Source: Gossypium raimondii
Taxonomy: Eukaryota > Streptophyta > Magnoliopsida > Malvales > Malvaceae
Direction of reading: 5' to 3'
Length of the DNA: 64,000 nucleotides
Assembly: GCF_025698545.1 (NCBI RefSeq)
Contig: NC_068572.1
Location: forward strand, 4,278,001 to 4,342,000
A program made the translations under genes and the position numbers. A model generated the notes under the pieces. That model did not search any database and was not told where the DNA came from. It saw only the letters and a program-made list of their open reading frames with translations. Position 1 is the first letter of the stretch; every line of letters starts with the position of its first letter. Below are positions 35,557 to 47,280 of the stretch, piece after piece.

Positions 35557-37280
35557 TAACTCATGGTCTGTGGTTATCCCTCTCAATAAATTTTTCTCTA
35601 ATGTTTGAACCTAGGTTCTCCTTTTGGATGCGCAATATGCCTTACTATTATATCCAGTTATTGTTGGTTATTGATTTTTATTTAATTAATTTAATTAATT
35701 CAATGATTTTATTCGATTATAATATGAAAATTAAAATAATTTTAAAAAATAAAAAATACAATTTATTATAAATTTATAACAAAAGGGTATTTTATTTTTA
35801 AAAAGTAAAACATGTTTTTAATAGGATAATTTTTAATTAAAAATGATAATTTTATTCGTGAATCTTTTTTATAACAATCTCATTTGTTTACTGAAATTTT
35901 AGATGTTATAAAGAAGTCATTGTTATATACTTATAATAACATTTGAGATACGTGTAACAACATTTGAGATTCCAATAATATTTTAATTTTTAAAATTTCA
36001 AATTAAAAATTTATGATATATTCATAATAATTAGTGTGATTTAGATAATATCTTTAATAAAATTTAAAAATTTAATTTAATTTATTAAAAAATGAGATTA
36101 ATATATTTTTATATAAAATTTAATCTTTTATTGAAATAATATATTAACTAATATTTATTATTTTTAATTTAAATTAAATAACTTGTTGGGGCCTGAATTT
36201 GGTAATTATGCCCTCATTAGGGCTTGAACTTTTTTTTTGTCCAAGTTAGATCCTTCACTTGAGAATTGTTCCGAATTTGGGGCTTGAACCTTTTTTTCCA
36301 AGTTAGTCATTGATGATATTTCCTTGAAATCCCAACAGTTGAAACCCCATTACGAGAACAATTGTCAAATTTAGAGACTAACTTGAACAAATAAATCTAA
36401 ATCTCAATGTAAAAACAGTTACCTAATTTAAGTCCCGATTTAATCCTTTTATTTCAATTAGGAATAGAAAGGGCTGACTATAAAATAACTTTGAAAAAGA
36501 GCCTAACAAATTTGTAGCCCAAATACTCATCCAAATGCTTGGCCTCATTTAAAGTTTAATGAAAGCTTTTGGGCCTTCACTTAATTGACCAAGAGTGAAA
36601 AGTCTATACTAAACCCATCAACTCAATTTCATCCCCAACAATCGAGATAACTCCGGCACTTACTAAACCAATATCTCCTTCATCCGTTTCAGTTTCGATA
36701 TCATTGGTACCACGATCAAAACTTATCTAAACTTGATTCGATTTGAAAATATTAACTTTTTTTTTTCCTTTTAAATTTTGAGTTAATTGAATTAAGTTAT
36801 TTGAGTTATTTCATTTTTTCGAGTCAATTCAAATGAGTAATTCGAGTTTTGAGTTCGAGTCGAGTTAAATTTTACAAACGAAAAATTTGAATAACTCAAA
36901 TTACATATTGGTGTAAATATCTTTGGTCCTATTCAATTTTGAAAATGAATAAATTGGTGTCTCTCTTAACAAAAATTTAAAATTTTCAAAAAAAATTTAA
37001 ATTTTAAAATCCAAATATTTATAAAAAATTCAGACATTTATATATATATTTAAAATACATATATATATATAAAATCTAAAAAATCTAAAGAATATATAAA
37101 AAATTCTAAAATAAATAAATTTGGGGACCTAAATAAATAAATTAGTGATGCAAGTTTATTATACTAAATTATCTTTTTTTTTCCTTATTTTGCTTTGAAT
37201 TTTTTTTAAAAATATATATGGTTTCAAGTTTATACGCTCTAAAATAAAATTAGTTATACGATAAAAAATTTAATTTGACA
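35557..37280. other. AT-rich intergenic DNA with repeat traces
   Basis: 36190-36440 has phrases such as GGGCTTGAACTTTTTTTTTG typical of MITE arms. 36715-36905 is rich in GAGTTCGAGTCGAGT-like repeats. No gene was seen. The broken 5' side of the Gypsy element starts at the end of this stretch. Confidence 0.45.
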
Positions 37281-38334
37281 TTGGGTATTTGCGGAACGCA
37301 TGCCAGTGGGTTCACGATGGCTAGACAGATTATGAGATTTGGGTATTACTGGTCCACCATAGAGGGGGATTGCATCAATTATGCCAAGAAATGCCATAAA
37401 TGTCAAATTTATGGTGATAAAATGCATGCACCTCCTTCGCCTCTTCATGTTATGACTTCTCCATGGCCTTTCTCCATGTGGGGTATGGATGTCATCGGGC
37501 CAATATCGCCGAAGGCCTCAAATGGGCATCGTTTCATATTTGTGGTTATTGACTACTTCACTAAATGGGTGGAAGCTGCTTCGTATGCTAATGTCACAAA
37601 GTCAGCAGTTAGTAAGTTCTTGAAAAGAAAGATCATATGTCGATATGGAATGCCCAAAAAAATCATATCTAACAATGCGTTGAATTTGAACAACAGCTCA
37701 ATAGCGGAAGTCTGTAGTCAGTTCAAGATCAGACACCACAATTCGTCGCCGTATCGCCCAAAAATGAATGGTGCAATGGAAGCGACAAATAAAAATATCA
37801 AGAAAATTGTGGGAAAAATGACCGAGACTTACAAGGATTGGCATGAGAAATTACCATTTGCCCTTCTTGCTTATCGAACATCAATCAGGACTTCCACCGG
37901 GGCAACGCCTTTCTCCTTGGTTTACGGTATGGAGGCAGTTTTACCCATTATTGAAGTTGAAATCCCTTCTCTCCGGGTGTTGGCTGAGCTAAAGTTGGAT
38001 GAAGCAGAATGAGTCAAATCTCGATATGATCAGTTGAACTTAATAGAGGGAAAAAGGCCAAAGGCTATTCAGCATGGTCAAATGTACCAAAAAAGAATAA
38101 TGCGAGCCTACAACAAAACGGTTCATCCCAGAGAATTTCACGAGGGGGACCTAGTGTTGAGAAAAATTCTTCATCTACAAAAAGATTTTAGAGGGAAGTG
38201 GATGCCAAATTGGGAAGGACCTTATATTTTAAAAAAGGCATTTTCTAGAGGAGCATTGATTCTGACTGAGATGGATGGAAAAAAACTTGCCTAATCCAGT
38301 AAACTCAGATTCAGTTAAGAAATACTTTACTTAA
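37281..38334 (+). pseudogene. Ty3/Gypsy integrase (5' truncated, broken)
   Basis: The C-terminal part of a pol polyprotein that would insert the element's DNA copy. The remaining chain starts in the zinc-binding region (GICGTHASG, later CHKCQIYGDK). The rve core has the first Asp in WGMDVIGPISP and the Glu in MNGAMEATNKNIKKIVGKM. The position of the second Asp reads Asn (IISNNALNLNNS), which would abolish catalysis. The core continues to WHEKLPFALLAYRTS and TPFSLVYGMEAVLP. A TGA at 38010-38012 replaces a Trp codon. The tail (HEGDLVLRKI, GKWMPNWEGPYILKKAF) then runs into a 1-bp A insertion near 38287 before NPVNSDSVKKYFT and the natural stop. Confidence 0.9.
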
Positions 38335-38350
38335 GAAGAGAAGGAACTAA

Positions 38351-38465
38351 GGTGAAAACCCGCAAAGGGCGCTTTGAGTTAAAAAAAAATGGAGAGGCTA
38401 AGGTGAAAACCCGCAAAGGGCACATTAAGACCAAAGGGGATTTGAGTTGAAAACCCGAAAAAGGG
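38351..38465 (+). repeat. Three degenerate GGTGAAAACCCGCAAAGGGC repeats
   Basis: Units at 38351-38370, 38402-38421 and 38446-38465 (the last diverged), directly after the pol stop. They belong to the 3' non-coding region of the Gypsy element. No function is known from the sequence. Confidence 0.85.
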
Positions 38466-39049
38466 CGACTCAAATTTTGATTGGGCCATGGAGTGATCTT
38501 ACTATGCATGAGTCAGCAGGAAAGGGTACGCGACATCTTGAGGCACCGACAGAGTACTGTAGATCTTCTAAACACATGTAAAACTCAGAATGGTCTTCAG
38601 GAAATTTGTACAGAGAAGCTCAAGCTGCGATATCTGGGGCACCTATTCATAGTATTTATATTGAATTTGTTGTTTTTGGAATACTTCATTCTTTTTCAAT
38701 ATAAGTGTTCCCAACCAATTCCTCTTTTAAGCTTGCCATAATTGACAATTTATTGCGGGCTATGCTCCCAAATCAATTCTATTTTATCCATCGTTATGAT
38801 CTTTTTGCTAGCACGTTGCATTAGAATAATGATTAATGGACTAATAAAACTTTCACAAGGGAAGTTTTTCATATTACTCTAGAAGTTTCTAAATAATACA
38901 GGAACTTGAAACAGGACTATTGTTTAGAATTCACCGAGTTTAAAGGTTGGAAATATATAGGAAGAAAAAGTCTAGATTAAGAATTTTCAAGTTTAGTTGA
39001 AGTGTTGTTGTCACAAAGGAAGCCTTAATGAATAATGAGCAATAACAAC

Positions 39050-40043
39050 TGTCGAAACCTTTTTTTGAAAACAAAAATTTATTATTGACTTGAAAAAACA
39101 AAAATTGGAGTCACCACCGATCCTTTGTTAATGTGTGATTGGCTCACCTACAAACGACTTTGGTCTGCGAAATTTGAGAAAACAGGTTCGGGAGTCAGTT
39201 ACGCACAAGGAAGGGTTAGCACCCTCGTAACGCCCAAAAATCGGTACCAAATTGATTATTTAATGTCTTAGTGTCGAGGGTTTGAAAAGATTTTAAAAGA
39301 AAACTTTTTACTCATGAATGAATTAAAATAACAAAACATTCTTATCTCAAAGATATAAAACATCACACCCAGTGAGTTAGGGCACAATATTTTTAAATCT
39401 CAAAAATCAAATTTGTCTTGTGATTTTTAAAACTCATGCATTTTAAATTTAAGAGGATATTCGATTATTTAGATCAAATGAAGAAAATCGAAACCTAGTA
39501 AGTTAGGGCAAAATTTCTCAAAATTCCAAATACAGAATAGCACTTTTTGTTTTAAAAATTCTTATTTCGAGATAACAAAATGTCACGACCAGTAAGTTAG
39601 AACCCGACATTTTTAGACTCCCAAAAATAAGCTTTTATTTGAAAATTGTGAATTTATTGCAAAATAAATTCTTAGCTTTCTAAATTCATCGAAAAATGAT
39701 CACAATCCAGTAAGTTAGGACACGATCTTTCTCGAGAACCATGAATGCCAAATATTTTAAAAATTTATAAAATATGAGGATTTTAATGCTAAGGAAACCA
39801 AAATATATTTTCTTTAAAAGTATGATAAAATGTTAATGCATATATATATGTATACAAAACCATGAAAATGAATCAATAATAAGATATATGAAATATGCAC
39901 ATACATTTTAAAAATAATAAACATAAAAATGTATAAATATAATATATTAGTAAATTATGAAAATATAAAAATATATATATAAAAACATGCGAACAATATT
40001 TTTATAATAATTTTGAATAGGGTATAAATATGTACATTATAAA

Positions 40044-40083
<40 letters not shown>

Positions 40084-41353
40084 GAATTAAAAGTATGGAT
40101 AAATACTATAAAGTGATAATGTATGTACGTATATATAAAAACTATGAAAATAAAAAAATGTAATAATAAAAAATATGTATATGATTTAAAAACATTTAAA
40201 ATATATACATAAAATATATATTATAAAACACATATGCATATATATACGTAAGTATAATAATAATTACAATAAATAATAATATAATAATAGTGAAAAAAAA
40301 TGACAAAAGGACTAATTTACACTTTAATTAAAAATTCGGGGTAAATTTGAAATAAATAAAATGCAGATGGATCAAATAAAACGCGCATCTAACAGTGGAG
40401 GACTAAAAGTGAAATTAATCCCTCCTTCCAAAACGCTGCACAGCAACCCGGATTAAATTGAAATAGTGATAAAATATGTTGCGAAATTTAAAAGAAATTA
40501 AAGAAACTAATTTAAACACACTATAAGAAAACAAAGGATCCAATGCATAAATAGCCCATCAAGGGTCAAAATAGGCAAATTCATGGCCATTAAACGGCAC
40601 TGCTTTTCTTTAATATTAAAATAAAAAAAATCCTTTTTTAAAAAACATTTCTATTCCTTCTTTAGAGAATAGAAAACAGAGAGGAAACCCTCTGCTAGGG
40701 TTTTTTTAACCCAACTTCTCCTAGCCGCCGCAACCACCTCGACGGACCAGAGGTCCTCCCCGGCTCCGATTCGGCAGCAGGTTTCTTCCTCGCAGGTAAG
40801 TATATCCTTTCTCTTTTCTTTTGCTATTTCGTTTATTAAATAGAAAACAACCCCTAAAACATGAAATAAGAAAATAGTAAAAAGAGAAAACGAAAACACA
40901 AATTCACCTTCAAAATCTTTTGCTTTTCTGTCACTTTCTTTTTGTATTTTTTCTCTTTTTAGTACAAAATTTTTCTAACCCCGTTACAGAAATCCATTGG
41001 CCTTTATATAGCCCTCCTTAAATCCTTTTACAACTGTTTTGTTGTGTATTCGGTCACTGCCTGTTCTTGGTTTGTTTGTAGGACGAACGTGCATGGTGAA
41101 CGCAAGGGACCGCTGAACGTGGGTGATTGCGACGTGGGGTGATAGGGTCGTTGCTGCAGATGGAGAACGTGCGGCGCGCCCTAGGGCTTCTACTTCCATT
41201 GCTACTGAAAACATGTTGTGGGCTAGGGTTAATTTTGGGCCAATTGGGCCAAATGTATTTGGGTCGTTGTTTTATTTTGGTAGGCTAAATGTTGGGACTG
41301 ATGTAGTGTGGGCTTTAGGTTTAGTTGGGCTCGGGCAAAATTTAGGTCTTACA
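39050..41353 (-). mobile_element. Solo LTR of the same Gypsy family, reverse orientation, 2304 bp
   Basis: The plus strand begins TGTCGAAACC and ends TTTAGGTCTTACA. Read on the minus strand it starts TGTAAGACC and ends GGTTTCGACA. Identical 5-bp target duplications ACAAC flank it (39045-39049 and 41354-41358). It shares with the LTR at 42417-44782 the TATA region, the U5 block with GGCGTTACGAGGGTGCTAAC and the CCTAAC...CTGGG motif array. No internal region remains, so unequal recombination between two LTRs is likely. Confidence 0.93.
41001..41012 (-). promoter_or_regulatory. TATA box of the solo LTR
   Basis: On the minus strand GGGCTATATAAAGGCC lies about 340 bp from the LTR start, matching the position of the TATA motif in the sister LTR. 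Confidence 0.6.
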
Positions 41354-41580
41354 ACAACTTCAACATTAAGGAATCATTTTCATTACATTGCATTCAAATG
41401 TCATTTATACACATCTAGTTAGGAGCATTTGATTCATGCTGATCGTGACATCCTAATCATTAAGCATAATTAGGTTCATGAAATGAATCACACAGGTCAT
41501 GCTCCCCAAAGAACAGATCGGTGAAATCATAAAGCCTTATCTCCCTGAGCAGCAGTGGAGCAGTCTGAAAAGTGTAGGTC

Positions 41581-41985
41581 TTGTCTTTCTATATTGGCAG
41601 TGAAGTAGATCAAAGATAGTAGATCTTGTCTTCCTATATTTGTAGTGAAGTAGATTGAAAATAACAGATCTTGTCTTCCTATATTGGTAGTGAAGTAGAT
41701 CGAAGATAACAGATCTTTTCTTCCTGTATTGGTAGTGAAGTAGATCAAAGATAGCAGATCTTGTCTTCCTATATTAGTAGTGGTGTAGATCGAAGATAAC
41801 AAATCTTGTTTTTCTGTATTGGCAGTGAAGTAGATCAAAGATAGAAGATCTTGTCTTCCTACATTGGTAGCGGAGTAGATCGAAGATAACAGATCTTGTC
41901 TTCCCATATTGGTAGCGAAGTAGATCGAAGATAACAGATATTGTCTTCCTGTATTGGCAGCGAAGTAGATCGAAGACTGAATAAA
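41581..41985. repeat. 45-bp tandem array, nine units
   Basis: Unit TTGTCTTCCTATATTGGTAG, then TGAAGTAGATC, AAGATA and CAGATC. The first and ninth units start exactly 360 bp apart. Because 45 is a multiple of three, a minus-strand frame (41907-41527) stays open through most units as a 15-residue repeat around GRQDLLSLIYFTT. This lies in the element's 3' non-coding region. A coding role is unlikely. Confidence 0.92.
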
Positions 41986-42400
41986 CCAATTTTATGTCCC
42001 TCAGGTTGCAGGGGAACAGATTGAAGAAATCAGTCCTATCTGCTTGAAGTTGCAATGGAGTGGATTAAAACCATAGATCTCATCTCTCTGAAGTTGCAGT
42101 AGAGTAGATCACATCAGATTTATCTTTAAGTTGCAGCAGAACAAGTTGAAGCTATAAGTCTTATCTCTCCGAAGTTGCAGCGGAGTGGATTAAAAATAGC
42201 AAGTTTTGAAGCTACGGCGTACAAATCCTATCTCCCTGACATTGCAGCGGAGTAGATTGAAGCATTGGTTCCTATACCTCTAAAAATGCAGTAGGAAGGA
42301 ATGAGGCTATTTGAAGAAGAAGAGGAGCACCAAGATCTAGCACGACCGGGAAAAATTGATCATTTTAAAGTCTTTGCTCTGTTCTCGTTACACGACAACA
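41986..42400. other. 3' non-coding region of the Gypsy element
   Basis: Looser, more diverged repeats of GAAGTTGCAG(C/T)GGAGTAGATTGAAG-like text link the tandem array to the polypurine tract. No coding region. Confidence 0.6.
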
Positions 42401-42403
42401 AGC

Positions 42404-42416
42404 AAAGAGGGGCAGC
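42404..42416 (+). other. Polypurine tract before the 3' LTR
   Basis: AAAGAGGGGCAGC lies immediately before the LTR start TGTAATATCC. This is where plus-strand DNA synthesis is primed in Gypsy elements. Confidence 0.85.
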
Positions 42417-42763
42417 TGTAATATCCAATTTCTCTGCCCGGGCCCATAAAATATTTTAAAGTCCAAAAACAATTCTTTTTACAAACCCAATAATAGGCCT
42501 AATACCCACCTAAGCCCAATTACCCATTACAATACCCAACTAACCCTAGCCCAACACAAAAACAACTGAAACCCTAAAACTAAAATAGCTTCCCAAAGAC
42601 CCCAGCCACCGCACGTCTCGGAGCCGGCCTCCTCCACATGCGCCACGTCTTGTGCCGTACCCCCTACGTTCACCTACAAAGTAGACTAAATGAGTCCCAA
42701 AAAGAAAAAAAATAGTGTAAAAAGAGGGATAATAAGTTGTTTGTTTTTTTCCTCTTTTCGGGC

Positions 42764-42770
42764 TATAAAA
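42764..42770 (+). promoter_or_regulatory. TATA box of the 3' LTR
   Basis: TATAAAA within GGGCTATAAAAGGCCG, about 350 bp into the LTR, a normal place for the Pol II promoter of a Gypsy LTR. Confidence 0.65.
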
Positions 42771-44110
42771 GGCCGATTCGATTTTGTATAGAAGGAAAAA
42801 GGATGAAGAGATACGAAATAGAGGAAAATAAGAATCGAAGTTTAAAGGTGAATCGCGTCTGTTATTGTCTATTTTCTTTTTTTGTTTCATTTATTTTCTT
42901 TTTATGTACATAAAACAATAGAAAAGAGGAGAGGGGTAATACCTTCGAGGCTTTTCCGTTGAAACCATGTTCGCCTCGCTCAAATCGGAGCTTGATGGAG
43001 CGCTAGGGTTTGGCTTGCCTGAGAATGGTGGCATTTGAATGAGGCTTTGGGTATGAAAACCCTAGCAGAGGATTTCTCTGGTGTTTTGTGTCAAAAAAAT
43101 GAGTTTTTTTAGAAAAATTTGTTTTTATAATGATTGTAAAACGACGCCGTTTGAAAGGCCAGATCCGCTCGTCGACTCGACCCGCACTCAGGGTTCGCGC
43201 GTTCTGGCCTAAACGGGGAATTTGTGCAATTAGGCCCCCCTTTTGTGATGCGTTTTAATTAAACCCATTTCCTTTTTTAATTTGGCCCGAATACTTTACC
43301 TGTGTGGCATTTTAGCCCACATCGCTACACACCGTTTTGGGAAGGCAGATTATTTCTGATTTGGACCCTATGTAATTCGCGTGTCGCGATTTGACCCACC
43401 ATTTTGCTAAAATTTCATTTATTTCCTGTTGTTTTAGTTTTATTGACTCTTTAGTCCTTTTTTGCAATTTGTTTTTTTTAATTATTTTTTTCTTCTTTTT
43501 ATCATCATTATTATTATTATTATTTATTATTATTAATATTATAATTATTATTTCCACGTACGTTCATACATATTTTTTATAATATATATGTGCATATATG
43601 TTTTAAACTTTTGTAGAAGATATACATGTACATATTTTATTTATATTATTCTTATTATTTTATCTTCATAATTTTATACACATGTATATACATATAAATG
43701 TATATTTTATAATACATATACATTTTCCTTATTTTATAATCCATGCACATATACATGTTTTTTAATATATATATACATATTTTTTAGAGATTATTATAAG
43801 TTTTTGTTTTATATATTTCATTCCTCTTCTTTTTATATGTATACTTACATATATGTGTTTTAATATATGCATACACATATTTTCAAATTTACTTATATAT
43901 TGTACTTATATGTATATACATATTTTGTAAATACATATACATATATAATTCATATTAAAGTATTTGTTTTATGTTGTATATTAACATTTTATCATTTAAA
44001 AAAAAAGAAAATATATTTGGTTTCATTAAAGCATTAAAAACTTTTTTTGTTCAAAGGCTTTCAAAATAAGGCAATATTCGATATTAATTTGGGATCTTCG
44101 AGAGAATTGA

Positions 44111-44456
44111 GCCCTAACGTATTGGGTTCCAATTTTCTTCGTTGAATCTAAATAATCGGGAATGCTCCTTAATAAAAAAAAACATAAAAGCTCATTATCG
44201 GGAAATCAATACGTTGTGTCCTAACACATTGGATATGACACATTGTTTTCTCGAGATGAGGATTTTTCTAAAAATAATAAAGGCAATATTCTGTATTTGG
44301 GAAATTCGAGTGATCGTGCCCTAACTTACTGGGTTTCGATTTTTCTCTTTTAACCCAAATAATCGAATATCCTTTTGAAATTTAAATGCATGAGTTTTAA
44401 ATCAAAAGACAAACTTAATTTTGAAGATTAAAAATGTTGCGCCCTAACTCACTGGG
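44111..44456 (+). repeat. Four spaced CCTAACNNANTGGG motifs in the LTR
   Basis: Copies at about 44111-44126, 44219-44233, 44316-44333 and 44441-44456, spaced 100-125 bp. The solo LTR has the complementary set at about 39368, 39494, 39589 and 39706. The spacer sequences are also loosely related, suggesting an old tandem expansion. Confidence 0.75.
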
Positions 44457-45048
44457 TGTGATGTTTTATTTCTTTAAAACAAGAATGTTTTATTATTTTA
44501 ATTCATTCAAGTTAAAAAGTTTTCTTTTAAAATCTTTTTAAATTTTCGACACCAAGACATTAAACAATCAATTCGGTACCGATTTTGGGCGTTACGAGGG
44601 TGCTAACCCTTCCTCGTGCGTAACTGACTCCCGAACCTATTTTCTCAAAATTCGTAGACCTAAAATCGTTTTCAAGGTGAACCGATCACACCTTAATAAA
44701 AGATTGGTGGCGACTCCAATTTTTGTTTTTAAAAAGTCAACCCCGTTTTTTCAAAAAAATATAAAAATGGTTTCGACGGACATGTTTAATTTTTTTAATT
44801 TAACTCGAACAATTTTACTATATTCAACTCGATTCGAAAATATTTCAAATTGAGTTAGGATAATAAAACGAGACTCGTCAACTTAATTAACTTGAAATTT
44901 TTCGACTCGATTTGATCGAACACTCACCTCTAATCGTTGATCCGAATTTTGATTAATAAAATTTAAATATATTCTAATATAATTCTATTGATTGAAAATT
45001 AATTGACAAATAAATACACTAACGAAATAAATATTATTAATAGATAAA

Positions 45049-45211
45049 AAGTCTGATCATATCTGCTCTTGTTGACATAATGCCTAAAACTACCCCTAGT
45101 CATCCCTAAACCATAAATAGGAGGATAATGCGTTTCAATGCATTCGAACTCGCGTCCCCCTGCATTGATAACAATACTTATGACAATCAAATTAAGACTC
45201 AATCGACAATG
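45049..45211 (-). repeat. SINE-like element, copy 6
   Basis: On the minus strand: GATTGTCATAAGTATTGTTA, GGGGGACGCGAGTTCGAATGC (good B box), CATTATCCTCCTATTTATGG and GAGCAGATATGATCAGAC. One of the better preserved copies. Confidence 0.65.
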
Positions 45212-45479
45212 AAAAAGAAGTTTTGAATAAAGTAAAAAGGGCGATATTTTAAATCACAAATTGCTATATATGTGTTAGAAATGATAATAAATTGATAATA
45301 AATTCCACCTTCTTTCATGCCCAAACTAGTGCTAGACATAGGAGAAATCATTTATGATGGGTTAGAAAGAGTGAGGTTGAGGATTGGATATTGAGATTGT
45401 GACATACTACTATATATCTTTATTCCAAGTTCAGTGATCACATAGCATTTACAAAGTATTATTATGAGTTAGATTCTGC

Positions 45480-46020
45480 TATTAGTTTTGTATTTTAAAA
45501 TTATTGTAGATTTATTTCTTATATTCTAATTTAATTATTTTAGTCTTTGTACTTATTAAAATTTAAAATTTTAGCCCTCAAGAAATGATAATGGTTAAAT
45601 TCATTAAGTTAAGTTTTGCTATTTCCGAAATTTGATGTGGAAAACATATTATCATATGCATAATGCCATATTATCAACTTGTTATTTCAACGTTTTACTC
45701 ACTAAAAATTCAATTAATAGACAATTGGTTGTCATTTGTAGCAAGACCAAAATTTCAAATTTTGAAAAGTATAGGGACTTAGAATGATCCAAGTGGAGAA
45801 CATGGACTTAATCTACGTACAATTGTACGCATAATACATAACTAGTAATTGAATCTAACCAAATGGATTTATCTGCATTTGTCTAGGCCAGGACTAAAAT
45901 TTCGAAATTTAAAAAATACAGAAACTAAAAGTGACCAATTTAAAAAAGTATAGGGACTGAAATTAACTAAATTAAAGTACAGAAACTAAATCCGCAACTT
46001 TTGTAAAGTATAGATAATTT
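45480..46020. repeat. Decayed fold-back MITE
   Basis: The left arm phrase TTAGTCTTTGTACTT is mirrored by AAGTATAGGGACTGAAATTA on the right. Inner repeats of AAGTATAGGGACTTAG also occur at 45770. The ends are not sharp. Confidence 0.45.
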
Positions 46021-46311
46021 AACTTATTGGATATTATGTGCCTAGGGGTACTTAATGGTGAATGCAATAAGGAGGAGAGATGGTGAAATAAACTTAGTGT
46101 GTCTAAAGATAAGACTTAGTAAAAAGAAACAACTTGAGGAGCTTTAAAAAGTTTCTATATTGTACTTCAAATGCACTTAAAATGAGTTGCGAAAACTCTT
46201 ATGCGTTGCTGTAAAGAATATGAGTTACAAAATTAGAATATTAAATAGACATAATGAAGAGAAATTTCAATTACAAATATATAAATACTTAACAGATAAC
46301 AATTTATCGAT

Positions 46312-46492
46312 TGGGTCTTAATTCGATTGGCATGAATATTGTTGTCAAAGTAGGAGAATGTGGGTTCAAGTGCGTTGAAACACGTTATCCTCTTATTTAT
46401 AGGTTGAGAATAAGCTATGGGTAGTTTTAGACATTGTGCTAAAAAATAGCAGACATGATCAGAACTTATAATAAAATTATTTAAAAAAAGAG
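46312..46492 (+). repeat. SINE-like element, copy 7
   Basis: Full-looking copy: head GGGTCTTAATTCGATTGGCA (A-box-like), GTGGGTTCAAGTGCG (B-box-like) about 45 bp later, body ATCCTCTTATTTATAGGTTG and end GACATGATCAGAACTTATAA, with an A-rich tail. Confidence 0.65.
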
Positions 46493-47280
46493 TAGAGTAA
46501 ATACCATAGGTAAAAGTTTTTAATTGTTTCTAATTTTAATTTATGAAATGAACAAAAATGAACGTAATCTAAGAATCCTATTAATACCAAGGTCATTTCA
46601 ACTTCTTCTATTGTGTGAACTAATATATTTTTATGAAGATAATGTTTTACAACAACGGTTTTGAATGACATTCATTCTTAAATAAAAGTTGTTCTCAATA
46701 GAATTGTATATTTTAAGTGACTGCTTTATTGAACTAGAAATGTTTTAAATTGCAGTTGTTCTAAACATGAATTGTTTTGGATTTAATTATCTTGAATGAT
46801 TGTTAATCTAAATGACAATTGTTCTAAACATAAATTGTCCTAAACATATTTGTTCTTGACTGACAGGAACGGTTTTGAATTATAATTATATTCAAGCTTA
46901 TCTCTTTTGAACAATAATTGTATTAAACAAAACTATTCCACCAAATAAATTTAAATGAAAACCCTTGATAAAATATAATTTAAGGGTAACTAAATGAATT
47001 TTTTAAAGAAGAAATTTAAAGATATTGCCATGAAAAGAAAACCCAATTCTTAGTTTGATTTAGAGAAAAGAAAATACATAATTAACAATTTCATAAGCTA
47101 AAAATGGACTGCATTTATTCATATGAGTTCCTATGATTGATTACTATTAAAACATTACAATATGAAATTAAAGATAAACTGTGTGTTCAACTATGGAGAA
47201 GGCACCTTCCATTGCTTTTCCACCTTTCCTAATTGACAACTATAAAATTAAAATTACACCAAATGGGTCAGCATATATAG
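46493..47280. other. Downstream region of the NAC gene, no gene seen
   Basis: AT-rich. It would include the NAC 3' UTR on the minus strand. An AATAAA-like signal could be anywhere here and none is singled out. Confidence 0.45.

Larger units (their letters stand above)
37281..44782 (+). mobile_element. Ty3/Gypsy retrotransposon, 3' half, interrupted by a solo LTR
   Basis: In order: integrase (37281-38334), 3' non-coding repeats, a solo-LTR insertion (39050-41353), a 45-bp tandem array, a polypurine tract and the 3' LTR (42417-44782). The 5' LTR, gag, protease and reverse transcriptase are absent, and the left edge is broken inside the integrase zinc-finger region. Confidence 0.88.
42417..44782 (+). 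repeat. 3' LTR of the Gypsy element, 2366 bp
   Basis: Starts TGTAATATCC right after the polypurine tract and ends GGTTTCGACGGACA. It contains a TATA motif at 42764-42770 (GGGCTATAAAAGGCC), a simple TTA-rich tract at about 43500-43560, four CCTAAC...CTGGG motifs and the conserved block GGCGTTACGAGGGTGCTAAC near its end. It is the same family as the solo LTR at 39050-41353, in the opposite orientation. Confidence 0.92.

Noticed and set aside
41581..41985. CRISPR-like regular array
   Set aside because: The 45-bp units are contiguous with no unique spacers, the genome is a plant nuclear one, and the array lies inside a retrotransposon.
40651..42890. Open frames of 70-114 codons in the LTRs and 3' region at 40651-41422 and 42546-42890
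   Set aside because: Located in LTR U3/R sequence of the Gypsy family, not conserved between the two LTRs as proteins.
43312..43582. Low-complexity Ile/Asn/Lys and Phe/Leu-rich frames
   Set aside because: Translation of a TTA/AAT simple repeat in the LTR.
36715..44935. Gypsy element inserted inside one TCGAGT-rich repeat, with half on each side
   Set aside because: Both flanks are TCGAGT-rich, but 370 bp of unrelated DNA separates the left piece from the element, and the left border is broken. The pieces cannot be shown to be one repeat.
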